Of a stretch of 63,801 nucleotides of DNA, positions 53,474-62,837 are shown piece after piece. Within the stretch, counting starts at the first letter, position 1. Each line of letters starts with the position of its first letter. The DNA is from Mesorhizobium sp. (GTDB lineage: Bacteria; Pseudomonadota; Alphaproteobacteria; Rhizobiales; Rhizobiaceae): assembly GCF_004963255.1 (NCBI RefSeq), contig NZ_SUGA01000034.1, positions 1 through 63,801 on the forward strand, read 5' to 3'. Made by a program: the position numbers and the translations under genes. The notes under the pieces are model-generated. The model saw only the letters and a list, made by a program, of their open reading frames with translations. It was not told the DNA's origin and did not search any database.

Positions 53474-54940
53474 ATGAGGCCGCTGGCGCGATTTTTCGCG
53501 CTGGCAGGCGTTGCCGTGCTGGCAAGTTGTCAGATGTTCACGCCGCCGGACGTGCAGGAGAGCGGCTTCCAGCCTTCCGACAAGCCGATCACCGTCGACA
53601 ATGTCGTCGCCAACGCCAAACTCGCCGAAATGGCCAAGGCGCAGCATCCGCGCATTCTCGCTACCTATGGCGGCGAATATTCCGATCCGAAGCTGGAACG
53701 CATGGTGGCCAAGGTCGTCGGCAATCTGACCGTGGTGTCGGCCAACCCGACCCAGACCTATCGCATCACCATCCTCAACTCGCCCAACGTCAACGCCTTC
53801 GCGCTGCCGGGCGGCTATCTCTATGTGACGCGCGGCCTGCTGGCGCTGGCCAATGATTCTTCCGAGCTTGCCGCCGTCATCGCACATGAGATGGGCCACG
53901 TCACGGCGAATCACGGGCTGCAGCGGCAGCAGCTCGAGGCCGAGGAAGGGTTGGCGACCAAGGTCGTTTCCGATGTGCTCGGCGACAGCCCAACCGCCAA
54001 GGCGGCGCTGATCCGCGGCAAGCTGAGGCTAGCGCAATTCTCGCGCAACCAGGAACTGCAGGCCGACGCCATCGGCATCAAGTCGATCGGCGAGGCGGGC
54101 TACGATCCTTACGCCGCCGGCCGTTTCCTGCAGTCGATGTCGGCCTATACGGATTTCCGCTCGGTCAGCGGCGCCACCGACGCCAGCCTCGACTTCCTGG
54201 CGACGCATCCCAACACGCCGCAGCGCATCGAGCTGGCGCAACGCCTTGCGCGCAATTTCGGCCCGCCCGGCGTCGGCACGCGCGACCGCGACGCATTTCT
54301 GGCCGGCATAGACGGCCTGCTTTACGGCGACACGCCGGAAGAGGGCTATGTGCGCGGCCAGACCTTCATGCACCCCAATCTTGGGGTCTCCTTCACCGTG
54401 CCGGACGGTTTCGTCATCGATAATTCGGCGGCCGCCGTCACCGCGACCGGGCCGGGCGACATCGCCATCCGTTTCGACGGCGTGGCGATCGACAAGTCGG
54501 TGTCGCTCACGGATTACATCCGCAGCGGCTGGGTGGCGGGGCTCGAAGACGCCAGCGTGCGGCAGGAGACGATCAACGGCAACGAGGCGGCGATGGCGCA
54601 TGCAACCGCGCAAGGCTGGCAGTTCGACATCGCCGTCATCCGCGCCGGCGGGCAGGTCTACAGGCTGCTGACGGCGGCGCCCTCGGTCAGCGCGTCGCTG
54701 GATCCAGTCGCGCGCTCGGTCAGCGGCTCCTTCCGTGTGCTCACCCCGGCCGAGAAGGCGGCGCTGAAGCCGCTGCATATCCGGGTCGTCACCGTCCAGG
54801 CCGGCCAGACTATGGGTTCGCTGGCGGCCCAGATGGTCGGCGTCGACCGCAAGCTCGACCTCTTCCGCGTGCTCAACGCCATGTCGCCGGGCGCCAGCGT
54901 ATCGGCCGGCGACAAGGTCAAGATCGTCACCGACAAGTAG
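53474..54940 (+). CDS. M48 family metalloprotease lipoprotein (BepA/Loi-like)
   Basis: A 488-aa exported protease. The signal peptide ends in lipobox VLASC, so it is lipid-anchored in the periplasm. The zinc motif is IAHEMGHVTANHG with the third ligand in NQELQADAIGI. A C-terminal region ends in a LysM-like segment (VVTVQAGQTMGSLAAQM … GDKVKIVTDK), which could bind peptidoglycan. BepA-type enzymes act in outer-membrane protein quality control. ATG 53474 has AAGG five bases upstream; GTG 53468 is possible. Confidence 0.9.
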   Translation: MRPLARFFALAGVAVLASCQMFTPPDVQESGFQPSDKPITVDNVVANAKLAEMAKAQHPRILATYGGEYSDPKLERMVAKVVGNLTVVSANPTQTYRITILNSPNVNAFALPGGYLYVTRGLLALANDSSELAAVIAHEMGHVTANHGLQRQQLEAEEGLATKVVSDVLGDSPTAKAALIRGKLRLAQFSRNQELQADAIGIKSIGEAGYDPYAAGRFLQSMSAYTDFRSVSGATDASLDFLATHPNTPQRIELAQRLARNFGPPGVGTRDRDAFLAGIDGLLYGDTPEEGYVRGQTFMHPNLGVSFTVPDGFVIDNSAAAVTATGPGDIAIRFDGVAIDKSVSLTDYIRSGWVAGLEDASVRQETINGNEAAMAHATAQGWQFDIAVIRAGGQVYRLLTAAPSVSASLDPVARSVSGSFRVLTPAEKAALKPLHIRVVTVQAGQTMGSLAAQMVGVDRKLDLFRVLNAMSPGASVSAGDKVKIVTDK

Positions 54941-55000
54941 GGCTCCGCATTCGCGTTCGCGCGGCCCGGCGCTTTGAGAGCTTGCCGCGATGCGCGATCC

Positions 55001-55103
55001 CTAAAGCGCGTTGCGACCTTTCAGATTCGCTCCATGCGCGTAGCTTTTTGGTCACGTTTCTTTGTCCCGAAACCGATTCACACTTTCGGGATACATGCTT
55101 TTA
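55001..55103 (+). repeat. Dispersed ~100-bp intergenic repeat, copy near the caspase gene
   Basis: CTAAAGCGCGTTGCGACC … TTTGTCCCGAAACCG … CACTTTCGGGATACATGCTT aligns over its whole length with the 5092-5189 copy. It lies between two convergent genes. Confidence 0.8.
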
Positions 55104-55164
55104 GCCGCGTACTCGACATGGCAACATGCCTTGTCCCGGCTGGTCCGGCCACGCGTCGCGGCTG

Positions 55165-57540
55165 CTATCCACCTCTGACGGTGGAGATGCCACCAAAGCC
55201 TGTGGTGCTGGCGTCGGTGCCGGGAGGTTCGCCCGTGGTGGGGCTGTCGGGGGTATCCGGAGTGTCGCTGTCCGGAGTGCTGTCTTCAGTACTGCTCTGC
55301 CTGGAAGGAGACGGGCGATCGCCGCTACTGCCGCCCCGCCAAGGCGCCGGCTCGATTAAGGGCGGCACCGGTTTGACCGGAGGTGGGGTTATCATCGGCG
55401 GTGCAGGCGCGCGGATCACCCTGATCTTCGTGATTACCTTGGGCTTGCATACAGCGGCTGTCTGGAAGCGGCGCCCGGCAAGACCGAGAATGCTCATCGA
55501 ATAGACTTCCTGCCGTTCCATGCTGGCCTTGAGGAACGCCAGAGCGCGGGCCGGATCGGCGGGCACGCCATTGCGGCCTTCCTGGAAGATCAACGCGAGG
55601 TCGTTCATGGCGCTGATATGCCCCATCGCCGCAGACTTGAGCAGCAGGTCCAATCCCTTTCGGGGGTTCGGCTCGACGCCGACGCCGTTGAACAAAGCGC
55701 GTCCCCAGGCAGCCATGGCGGCTGGATCCCCCTGGTCGGCCGCCTGGGCGTAGAGGCCATTCGCTTTCGTAACATCCGCGGCCGTGCTTGTTGCGGACGC
55801 CGCCATATAGGCGAGCTCGAAAACGGCGCGGGCATGGCCCTTGTCGGCGGCTTCCTGAATGGCCTTCCTAGCCTCGTCGACCTTGCCGGCCGCCAGCAAC
55901 GCCCGCCCGAGCTCATAGCGGAAGCGGACGACATTGGGGTAGGCTTTAACCGCCGCTTCGCAAGCTTCGATCGCTCCGCCGCCGATCTCGTTCGGCTGGC
56001 GGCCGGGGGCGACGCCCTGCAGGTCGAGCGGCGCGCCTGCCGCCCGGTCGCAAGGGTCGACGCTTGGCGACAGTTTCATCGTGGCCGGCTTTGACGCCTT
56101 GCCAGCGCGGATCTGGAAGCCGACCTCGAGGGGAGCGGCGGCGCCGATCTGCGGCTCGTAGCGCAATTTGTCGATCTCGTTGGCCAGAATGGTCGAATCC
56201 GGCGACAATGTGCGATCCGGCAGCGACAGCGTTCCTGTTGCCGGGTAACTCGCGAGCTTCAGGCTGATGCCGGGGTCTCCGGTCGGAAAATCCAGGTTCA
56301 ACGGAACCGGGCCGACGCCGACCGGGACGCTGAGTTCGCTCTTCTTCTGGATCGCCTCGGCGGCACTGGTGATGTGGAGGCCACGCTCCACCATCAATTG
56401 CTTCTGCTCGGCCTTCAGGGACGCTGCACTCTGCTGGCCCTCAGCGCCACCCTTGATGCGCAAGACGAGGATGCCCTGAGATACGCCACCCCACTCGTCA
56501 TGTGTGGCATAGGCCAGCGTTTCGACCTGTTCCTGCGTGTCGGACGCCTTGGGCAGGTCGATCAGCAGACGCGGCAGGTCGTTGCCCGCAATCCGGTCGC
56601 CTTCGGCGACGGGTTTGCCGTCCAACACCAGGCCTGCGAGCGCGGGAAGCGTTTCAATGCTTACGGTGGCCGCGCTGCCGTCGACAGTGACCGGCGTCGG
56701 CAGGTCAAGCGCGACCGGCCCGATCCCCGACGGCACGACTCTCTCCAGCACCGGCGGCAGCGCCGGCTTGTTCGCACGGTGCATGAGCACCACTTCGTCG
56801 ATCAGCGAAGAGTTCTCCCAAGGAACCTGCTTGCCTTTGGTGGCTGCGACCACGTCGCGGCGCACCGCGGCCATGACCGCGCGTATCTCCTGGTTCGGCG
56901 CCAGCGCGCGGCGCGAAAAAGCGGACGAGAACGGACTGGCGTTGCCCGTCCCGTCATAGGCGATCGCATCGGGACCGGTGGCAAAGGCAATCAGCGCGTT
57001 CTGCGAGCTTTTTACCTCGGCAAGACCGGTGCCGCTAGCGGTGATCATCTGGTCCCGCAGCCAGTAGTCCTTGCGCGGAAACGGATTGTTGCGGCAGGCA
57101 TCGAGGATGATGATCTGGATTTTCGACTTCGAGCGCAATTGCTCCAGCACGTCATCGAGCTTGATCGCCTGAACCTCGATGTCGGCGGCCTGCTTAAGCG
57201 AAGCGTCGACAGGGATCAGGAAATTCACGCCACCGATCTGAAACCCGTGGCCCGAATAATAGACGACAGCGAGATCGGCGCCGTCCGCGGCCGCAAGATA
57301 GTTGCGGAACTGCTCCTCGAACTGGAGCTTGGTGACGTCCTTGGCGACGAATACATCGAAACCGGCCAGCCGGAACGTCTTCGAGACGTCCTCTGCGTCG
57401 GTGTCCGGGTTCTTGAGCGCCGGAATATTGCGGTATTGCGAATTGCCGATCACAAAGGCAACCCTGCGGTCAGCGTGCGCTTCGAACGTCGCGAAGCCCA
57501 CGAGGATCAAGGCTGCAAGGAAGGCGCAGCATCGCAGCAT
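55165..57540 (-). CDS. Exported caspase-family (metacaspase p20) protein with Sel1 repeats
   Basis: A 791-aa secreted protein. The signal peptide is MLRCCAFLAALILVGF…AHA. The p20 caspase domain (about 24-260) has RRVAFVIGNSQYRN, the catalytic histidine H98 in VYYSGHGFQ and cysteine C149 in ILDACRNNPF. A middle region of unknown fold (about 270-550) follows. Sel1-type repeats lie near 560-700 (for example ANGLYAQAADQGDPAAMAAWG), and the end is a Pro/Ser/Thr tail (TPDSDTPDTPDSP). Both catalytic residues are present, so it should be an active Arg/Lys-specific protease (orthocaspase). ATG 57540 has GGGGGAC upstream. Its biological role is unknown. Confidence 0.85.
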   Translation of the reverse strand: MLRCCAFLAALILVGFATFEAHADRRVAFVIGNSQYRNIPALKNPDTDAEDVSKTFRLAGFDVFVAKDVTKLQFEEQFRNYLAAADGADLAVVYYSGHGFQIGGVNFLIPVDASLKQAADIEVQAIKLDDVLEQLRSKSKIQIIILDACRNNPFPRKDYWLRDQMITASGTGLAEVKSSQNALIAFATGPDAIAYDGTGNASPFSSAFSRRALAPNQEIRAVMAAVRRDVVAATKGKQVPWENSSLIDEVVLMHRANKPALPPVLERVVPSGIGPVALDLPTPVTVDGSAATVSIETLPALAGLVLDGKPVAEGDRIAGNDLPRLLIDLPKASDTQEQVETLAYATHDEWGGVSQGILVLRIKGGAEGQQSAASLKAEQKQLMVERGLHITSAAEAIQKKSELSVPVGVGPVPLNLDFPTGDPGISLKLASYPATGTLSLPDRTLSPDSTILANEIDKLRYEPQIGAAAPLEVGFQIRAGKASKPATMKLSPSVDPCDRAAGAPLDLQGVAPGRQPNEIGGGAIEACEAAVKAYPNVVRFRYELGRALLAAGKVDEARKAIQEAADKGHARAVFELAYMAASATSTAADVTKANGLYAQAADQGDPAAMAAWGRALFNGVGVEPNPRKGLDLLLKSAAMGHISAMNDLALIFQEGRNGVPADPARALAFLKASMERQEVYSMSILGLAGRRFQTAAVCKPKVITKIRVIRAPAPPMITPPPVKPVPPLIEPAPWRGGSSGDRPSPSRQSSTEDSTPDSDTPDTPDSPTTGEPPGTDASTTGFGGISTVRGG

Positions 57541-57709
57541 GGCAGTCCCCCATCCGCTATGGTCTATCGGATTCACCAAAGACCAGTTGCGCGCGCGGGT
57601 CTGTTAAAGAATTCACAATACGCTGATACAGTAAGAAGGAAAGTCTTTGCCGCAACGGGGATATATTTTTGTTCAATGAAAGAACTCGCCAACAACTTCA
57701 AGTTGCTGC

Positions 57710-58573
57710 TCAGGCGGCCTCCGCCAGAAATTCCGGGTTCTGCTTCACCAGCGCCAGCTTCAGCTTTTCCATGGCACGCGCCTCGATCTGGCGGACGCGC
57801 TCCTTGGAGATGCCGAGCTGTTCGCCAAGCGATTCAAGCGTGGCGCCGTCATCGCTCAGCCTGCGCTCCTCGATGATGCGAAGCTCGCGGGCGTTGAGCG
57901 CGCCAAGCGCGCTTTTCAGCCAGAGGGCGCGGCGCTGGACGTCGATTCTTTCGCCGACGATCTCGTCGGGCAGCGGGTCTTCGGAGACCAGGAAATCCAT
58001 CCGCTCGGCAGCGCCGTTTTCGTCGGCAAGCGGTGCGTTGAGCGAGCTGTCTGGGGAGGACAGGCGTGAATCCATCATCGCCACGTCCGCTTCGGGAACG
58101 CCGAGCGCCGCCGAGACCTCACGGTAGAGCGTGGCATTGGAGAGCGGCTCGGCGCCGTTGGCCAGCCGTGCGCGCAAGCGCCTGAGATTGAAGAACAGCG
58201 CCTTCTGCGCCGAGCTGGTGCCTCCGCGCACGATCGACCAGTTGCGCAGGATGTAGTCCTGCATCGAGGCGCGGATCCACCAGGTGGCATAGGTCGAGAA
58301 GCGCACTTCGCGCGCCGGCTCGAAACGGGCCGCCGCCTCGAGCAGGCCGACATGGCCCTCCTGGATGAGGTCGCCGAGCGGCAGGCCGTAATGGCGGAAT
58401 TTCGAGGCCATGGAGATGACCAGTCGCATATGGGCGACGGTGATCCGATGCAGCGCGTGCTGGTCGTTCTCTTCCTTCCAGCGGAGCGCAAGGACATGCT
58501 CCTCGTCGCGCTCAAGATAGGGAGCCTTCATTGCCGCCCGGACCAGTGTCCGTCCTGCCGCGTCCTCAATCAT
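57710..58573 (-). CDS. rpoH2: RNA polymerase heat-shock sigma factor RpoH (RpoH2 type)
   Basis: A 287-aa σ32-family factor. Region 2 (LPLGDLIQEGHVGLLEAAARF and FSTYATWWIRASMQDYILR) and region 4 (GISKERVRQIEARAMEKL) are complete. The RpoH box is AQKALFFNLRR near 122-132, diagnostic of RpoH and target of chaperone and FtsH control. An EcfG-type promoter lies upstream, which matches rhizobial RpoH2, known in Sinorhizobium to be under RpoE2. Calling it RpoH2, not RpoH1, rests on this and on general sequence. Confidence 0.85.
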   Translation of the reverse strand: MIEDAAGRTLVRAAMKAPYLERDEEHVLALRWKEENDQHALHRITVAHMRLVISMASKFRHYGLPLGDLIQEGHVGLLEAAARFEPAREVRFSTYATWWIRASMQDYILRNWSIVRGGTSSAQKALFFNLRRLRARLANGAEPLSNATLYREVSAALGVPEADVAMMDSRLSSPDSSLNAPLADENGAAERMDFLVSEDPLPDEIVGERIDVQRRALWLKSALGALNARELRIIEERRLSDDGATLESLGEQLGISKERVRQIEARAMEKLKLALVKQNPEFLAEAA

Positions 58574-58645
58574 GCCGGCTCCTGTTGGCGGTCATTACGC
58601 TCATGACGGTTGAAAAGGCGCCGCCGCGCCCTACAACAGCCATGC

Positions 58646-58671
58646 AACGTGTCAGGCGCATGGATGGTTCC
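58646..58671 (-). promoter_or_regulatory. EcfG (RpoE2)-type promoter of rpoH2
   Basis: On the minus strand GGAAC (58667-58671), a 17-bp spacer, then CGTT (58646-58649): a full match to the GGAAC-N16/17-CGTT consensus of the alphaproteobacterial general stress sigma factor. It gives a leader of about 65 bases. The rest of 58574-58880 contains only the promoter area of the divergent transporter operon. Confidence 0.8.
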
Positions 58672-58880
58672 GCCGCCCGAGGGGGCAAATGTTGCCGGCG
58701 GGAACATTCTGTCAGCGGGCTCGGAAATCCCGCTTGGCGGATTGTCGGGCGATTTTGAGAATCAGATTTCCGGGAAAGCCGATTTTTGAAATCTGGTTCC
58801 TTATTTCGCGACCTTCTATCTGTCAGTTTCCGGCTCTCACAATCGGACCGGCATACCGGTCAAAACGGGATCACAGAAAA

Positions 58881-59654
58881 ATGAAATGGCTTAAATCGCT
58901 CCTCATCGCCGGAACGCTGCAGGTTCTGGCGGTCACCGCCGGCCATGCCGGCGCCAATCTCGACCAGATCAAGCAGGCCGGCGTGCTCAAGGTCGGCACG
59001 GAAGGCACCTATGCGCCCTTCACCTATCATGACGAATCCAACGCGCTGGTCGGCTTCGACGTCGAGATCGCCAAGGCCATCGGCGACAAGCTCGGCGTCA
59101 AGGTCGAGTTCCTGGAAGGCAAGTGGGATGGGCTGATCGCAGGCCTCGACGCCAACCGCTACGACGCCGTCATCAACGAGGTCGGCATCACCGACGCGCG
59201 CAAGGCCAAGTATGATTTCTCCGATCCCTACATCGCCTCGAAGGCGGTGCTGATCGTGCGCGGCGACAATACCGACATCAAGACCTTCGCCGATCTCAAG
59301 GGCAAGAAGGCGGCGCAGTCGCTAACCTCGAATTTCGGCAAGCTTGCCGAGAAGAACGGCGCGGAACTGGTCGGCACCGACGGCTTCGACCAGTCGATCC
59401 AGCTTCTGCTCACCGGCCGCGCGGACGCCACCATCAACGACAGCCTGTCCTTCCTGGATTTCAAGAAGCACAAGCCGGACGCCAATGTGAAGATCGCCGC
59501 GCAGGAAGAGAATGCCGACTATTCCGGCGTCATCGTGCGCAAGGGCGATCCGGAACTGGTCGCGGCCATCAACAAGGCGCTGGCGGACATCAAGGCCGAC
59601 GGCACCTACAAGAAGATCGCCGACAAGTATTTCGGCCAGGACGTTTCGCAGTAA
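58881..59654 (+). CDS. Polar amino-acid ABC transporter substrate-binding protein
   Basis: A 257-aa periplasmic protein of the GlnH/FliY class. The signal peptide is MKWLKSLLIAG…GHA. Family motifs: LKVGTEGTYAPFTYHDE, LVGFDVEIAKAIGDKLG, WDGLIAGLDANRYDAVIN, and the C-terminal LADIKADGTYKKIADKYFG. The permease and ATPase genes follow. The ligand is probably cystine, glutamine or another polar amino acid; the specificity cannot be set from sequence. Confidence 0.92.
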   Translation: MKWLKSLLIAGTLQVLAVTAGHAGANLDQIKQAGVLKVGTEGTYAPFTYHDESNALVGFDVEIAKAIGDKLGVKVEFLEGKWDGLIAGLDANRYDAVINEVGITDARKAKYDFSDPYIASKAVLIVRGDNTDIKTFADLKGKKAAQSLTSNFGKLAEKNGAELVGTDGFDQSIQLLLTGRADATINDSLSFLDFKKHKPDANVKIAAQEENADYSGVIVRKGDPELVAAINKALADIKADGTYKKIADKYFGQDVSQ

Positions 59655-59681
59655 GCTGGCGGTCGTTTTGCCTGAACTCCG

Positions 59682-59712
59682 GCGGGCCGTCGACGACGGC
59701 CCGCTGTTTTTT
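59682..59712 (+). terminator. Intra-operon terminator after the binding-protein gene
   Basis: GCGGGCCGTC-GAC-GACGGCCCGC with a TGTTTTTT tail. It stands between the binding protein and the permease, so partial read-through would give more binding protein than membrane components. Confidence 0.82.
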
Positions 59713-59816
59713 GGCACGACATTCATCGGGCTGTCTTTGACGGCTCGCCGGGTTTTGCATGATAGTCAGTCCACACGGGGCAACGCGCCGCCGTATCTGG
59801 AAGGGAGAAGCGCCCC

Positions 59817-60497
59817 GTGCCGCACTGGCTGCAATTGATGCTGGAATCGCTGCCGACGCTGTTATGGGCGGCGCTGATCTTCACCGTGCCGCTGACGCTC
59901 CTGTCGTTCGCGCTCGGGCTCATCGCCGGGCTGGTGACGGCGCTGATCCGGCTGTTCGGGCCCAAGCCTCTGGTCGCGCTGGTGCGCTTCTATGTCTGGA
60001 TCTTTCGCGGCACGCCGCTGCTGGTTCAGCTGTTCCTGATCTTCTATGGCCTGCCGTCGGTCGGCATCCTGCTCGATGCCTTTCCCGCGGCGCTGATCGG
60101 CTTCACGCTCAACATCGGCGCCTACACGTCGGAGATCATCCGCGCCGTCATCGGCTCGGTGCCGAAGGGCCAGTGGGAGGCGTCCTATTCGATCGGCATG
60201 ACCTGGAGTCAGGCGATGCGGCGCACCATCCTTCCACAGGCGGGCCGCGTCGCGGTGCCGCCGCTCTCCAACACCTTCATCTCGCTGGTCAAGGACACCT
60301 CGCTGGCGGCCGCCATCACGGTGCCCGAGATGTTCCAGGCCGCGCAGCGCATCGTCGCCACCACCTACGAGCCGCTAATCCTCTATGTCGAGGCGGCGGC
60401 GCTCTATCTCGTGCTGAGCTCGGTGCTGTCGGCGCTGCAGGCGCGGCTGGAGGTGCGGCTCAACCGCTATGGCGGCTTCCTGGAGGCCAATTCATGA
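59817..60497 (+). CDS. Polar amino-acid ABC transporter permease
   Basis: A 226-aa inner-membrane permease of the HisM/GlnP class with about five helices. The conserved FRGTPLLVQLFLIFYGLP and the ATPase-contacting loop GQWEASYSIGMTWSQAMRRTILPQA are present. Its stop overlaps the ATPase start (ATGA). Confidence 0.94.
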   Translation: MPHWLQLMLESLPTLLWAALIFTVPLTLLSFALGLIAGLVTALIRLFGPKPLVALVRFYVWIFRGTPLLVQLFLIFYGLPSVGILLDAFPAALIGFTLNIGAYTSEIIRAVIGSVPKGQWEASYSIGMTWSQAMRRTILPQAGRVAVPPLSNTFISLVKDTSLAAAITVPEMFQAAQRIVATTYEPLILYVEAAALYLVLSSVLSALQARLEVRLNRYGGFLEANS

Positions 60498-61267
60498 TCG
60501 GCCTTACCGACATCGAGAAGCGTTTCGGCGACAATCTTGTCCTGAAGGGCGTCACCGTCAGCATCGACGAAGGCAGCGTCACGGCGCTGGTCGGCCCTTC
60601 CGGCGGGGGCAAAAGCACGCTTCTGCGCTGCATCAACCTGCTGGAGATCCCGACTTCCGGTTCCTTGCGCATCGGCGAGGAGACGCTTGCGTTCCATCCG
60701 GGCGGCAAGGTGCCGGCAAAAGATATCCAGCGCATCCGCCTGCAGACCGGCATGGTGTTCCAGAACTTCCAGCTCTTCCCGCATCGCACGGCGATCGAGA
60801 ATGTCATGGAAGGGCTGGTGACGGTGCTGAAATGGCCCGAGCCGAGGGCGCGCGAGCGGGCGATGGCGCTGCTAGAGAAGGTTGGGATGGCGCACAAGGC
60901 CGATGCTTGGCCGGCAACGCTGTCGGGCGGCCAGCAGCAGCGCGTGGCGATCGCCCGGGCGCTTGCGCCGTCGCCGCGCGTGCTGCTCTGCGACGAGCCG
61001 ACCTCGGCGCTCGATCCGGAACTGGCGCAGGAAGTGGTCGACGTGCTCGGGCAGCTGGCCCGCGAGGGCACGACCATGGTGATGGCCACGCATGATCTCC
61101 GGCTCGCCTCCAAGATCGCTGACGAGGTCGTCTTCCTCGATGCCGGAGCGATCGTCGAGAAAGGCCCGGCCTCGGTCGTGTTCGACAGTCCGGAGCGCGA
61201 GCGCACGAAACGTTTCATTGCCTCGCTGCGGCAGGAAGAGGCACAGAAGGAAGGGGGAGGCGCGTAA
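60494..61267 (+). CDS. Polar amino-acid ABC transporter ATP-binding protein
   Basis: A 257-aa ATPase of the GlnQ/HisP class. Walker A GPSGGGKSTLLRCINLLE, signature LSGGQQQRVAIARAL, Walker B LLCDEPTSALDPELAQEV and the switch ATHDLRLASK are intact. The start overlaps the permease stop. It completes a three-gene importer with the binding protein at 58881. Confidence 0.95.
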   Translation: MIGLTDIEKRFGDNLVLKGVTVSIDEGSVTALVGPSGGGKSTLLRCINLLEIPTSGSLRIGEETLAFHPGGKVPAKDIQRIRLQTGMVFQNFQLFPHRTAIENVMEGLVTVLKWPEPRARERAMALLEKVGMAHKADAWPATLSGGQQQRVAIARALAPSPRVLLCDEPTSALDPELAQEVVDVLGQLAREGTTMVMATHDLRLASKIADEVVFLDAGAIVEKGPASVVFDSPERERTKRFIASLRQEEAQKEGGGA

Positions 61268-61290
61268 CCTTCAACAGGCCTTTCAGAAAC

Positions 61291-61318
61291 AAAAAACCCG
61301 GCGCGAGGCCGGGTTCTT
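61291..61318. terminator. Shared terminator between convergent transporter and carD
   Basis: AACCCGGC-GCGAG-GCCGGGTT (61295-61315), with an A-run before it and TCTT after it. It lies between two convergent genes and could serve both; the minus-strand reading has the better T-run. Confidence 0.8.
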
Positions 61319-61340
61319 CGTAACTTAAAGGCGAAAAAGC

Positions 61341-61922
61341 TCAGGCAGCTTCTTCCTGTTCGGCTTCTTCGTTGTCGGCCTTGGCGCCGCGCTTCGGGCC
61401 TTTGTTGAGGTTGACCTCGATAAGGCGCACCGCCTCGGTCTCCGACATGCGGTTCACCGCGGCGATCTCGCGAGCCATGCGGTCGAGCGCGGCTTCATAG
61501 AGCTGACGCTCGGAATAGGACTGCTCCGGCTGATTGTCGGCGCGGTAGAGGTCGCGCACGACTTCCGAGATCGAGATCAGGTCGCCGGAATTGATCTTGG
61601 CATCATATTCCTGGGCGCGGCGCGACCACATGGTGCGCTTGATGCGGGCGCGGCCCTGCACGACCTTCAGCGCGCGGTCGACATAATCCTCTTCCGACAG
61701 CTTGCGCATGCCGATCGAGGTCGCCTTGGCGACCGGAACCTTCAGCCGCATCTTGTCCTTCTGGAAATCGATGACGAACAGTTCCAGCTTGTGACCCGCA
61801 ACTTCCTGCTCGTCGATCGCCACGATCTGGCCGACGCCATGCGCCGGATAGACGATGAACTCGCCGGTCTTGAACCCGTGGCGGGCCGCGGTGGACTTCT
61901 TCTGCGGGGTGATCGTTGCCAT
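61341..61922 (-). CDS. carD: CarD family transcriptional regulator
   Basis: A 193-aa RNA polymerase-binding protein. The N-terminal RID domain (FKTGEFIVYPAHGVGQIVAIDEQ, ending DFQKDKMRLKVPV) contacts the β subunit, and the helical C-terminal domain (YVDRALKVVQGRARI … MSETEAVRLIEVNLNK) binds promoter DNA. CarD/CdnL stabilises open complexes, notably at rRNA promoters. AAGGAG precedes the start. It is the standard neighbour of the ferredoxin gene in Rhizobiales. Confidence 0.94.
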   Translation of the reverse strand: MATITPQKKSTAARHGFKTGEFIVYPAHGVGQIVAIDEQEVAGHKLELFVIDFQKDKMRLKVPVAKATSIGMRKLSEEDYVDRALKVVQGRARIKRTMWSRRAQEYDAKINSGDLISISEVVRDLYRADNQPEQSYSERQLYEAALDRMAREIAAVNRMSETEAVRLIEVNLNKGPKRGAKADNEEAEQEEAA

Positions 61923-62296
61923 TACGCCCTGAACTCCTTAGTTGTGCCGTCGGCATCATGCCGGCGCGAACCGATGGGGCCGGCGATAGCCGACCGTTAG
62001 CCGCGCAACAGGATGAACCCACCGGAAAAGCAGGGGGACCGGCATATCGCAACAATGCGACCGCCTGCCCCAGATCGCTCTGGTCCGGAATTAAAAGCTC
62101 ACCTTTCAGTGATTTGGGGCGTTAGCGCCATAAATCGACGTCGTGTCACCGGCATGTTTGGCTTATGTAACACAAAAAGTCGGAAGAATCAAGGTTTTGC
62201 CGCGTTCGCTAACGCCAAGCGGCAGTGCTGCCTGTCAAGACAGTATTTGTATCGGCCCCGTTACGCGGCGTCATGCCAGCGCTATCGGCCTCTTTC
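61923..62296 (-). promoter_or_regulatory. carD upstream region with a sigma70 promoter
   Basis: 374 bases without a supported gene. On the minus strand TTGATT (62187-62192), a 17-bp spacer, and TACATA (62164-62169) give a clear promoter. The transcript would carry a leader of about 235 bases before carD, longer than needed. Confidence 0.65.
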
Positions 62297-62635
62297 TCAA
62301 TCACCCTCGCCGGGCTCGGCCGAGAAATATTTCTCGAACTTCCCGGTCTCGCCGTCGAAGGTCTTGGCGTCGGCCGGCGGTTCTTTCTTGGCCGTGATGT
62401 TGGGCCACTTCTCGGCGTATTCGGCGTTGATCTGCAACCATTTGTCGAGACCGCCCTCGGTGTCCGGCTTGATCGCGTCCGCCGGGCATTCGGGCTCGCA
62501 CACGCCGCAGTCGATGCACTCGTCGGGATGGATGACGAGCATGTTCTCCCCCTCGTAGAAACAGTCGACCGGACAGACCTCGATGCAGTCCATATATTTG
62601 CATTTGATGCAATTGTCGGTCACGACATAGGTCAT
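62297..62635 (-). CDS. fdxA: Seven-iron ferredoxin (3Fe-4S/4Fe-4S)
   Basis: A 112-aa electron carrier. Cysteines are at 9, 12, 17, 21, 25, 40, 43, 46 and 50 (CIKCKYMDCIEVCPVDC, then CIDCGVCEPECPADAI). Their spacing equals Azotobacter ferredoxin I shifted by one, which implies a 3Fe-4S cluster on 9/17/50 and a 4Fe-4S cluster on 21/40/43/46. The start at 62635 is set by the conserved MTYVVTDNCIKC. It lies between carD and the S4 gene. Confidence 0.94.
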   Translation of the reverse strand: MTYVVTDNCIKCKYMDCIEVCPVDCFYEGENMLVIHPDECIDCGVCEPECPADAIKPDTEGGLDKWLQINAEYAEKWPNITAKKEPPADAKTFDGETGKFEKYFSAEPGEGD

Positions 62636-62837
62636 TGCAGGCTCCGGAACGTCCCATTTTGTTGGGCTTTTTGGCTGAGGTAACGCCTTTGCCCGCCGCA
62701 TGCAAGGGTAGGGATTACCGTCGGAGCCGGAGGGCCGGAAAGGAATTCCGGCCGGAAGAGCGGATCGACGTCACCGAGCCTGATCGCCGCGCAGTTTCGC
62801 GGAATGGCTCCGGCCGCGCCCCCGGGCAGGTCATGTC

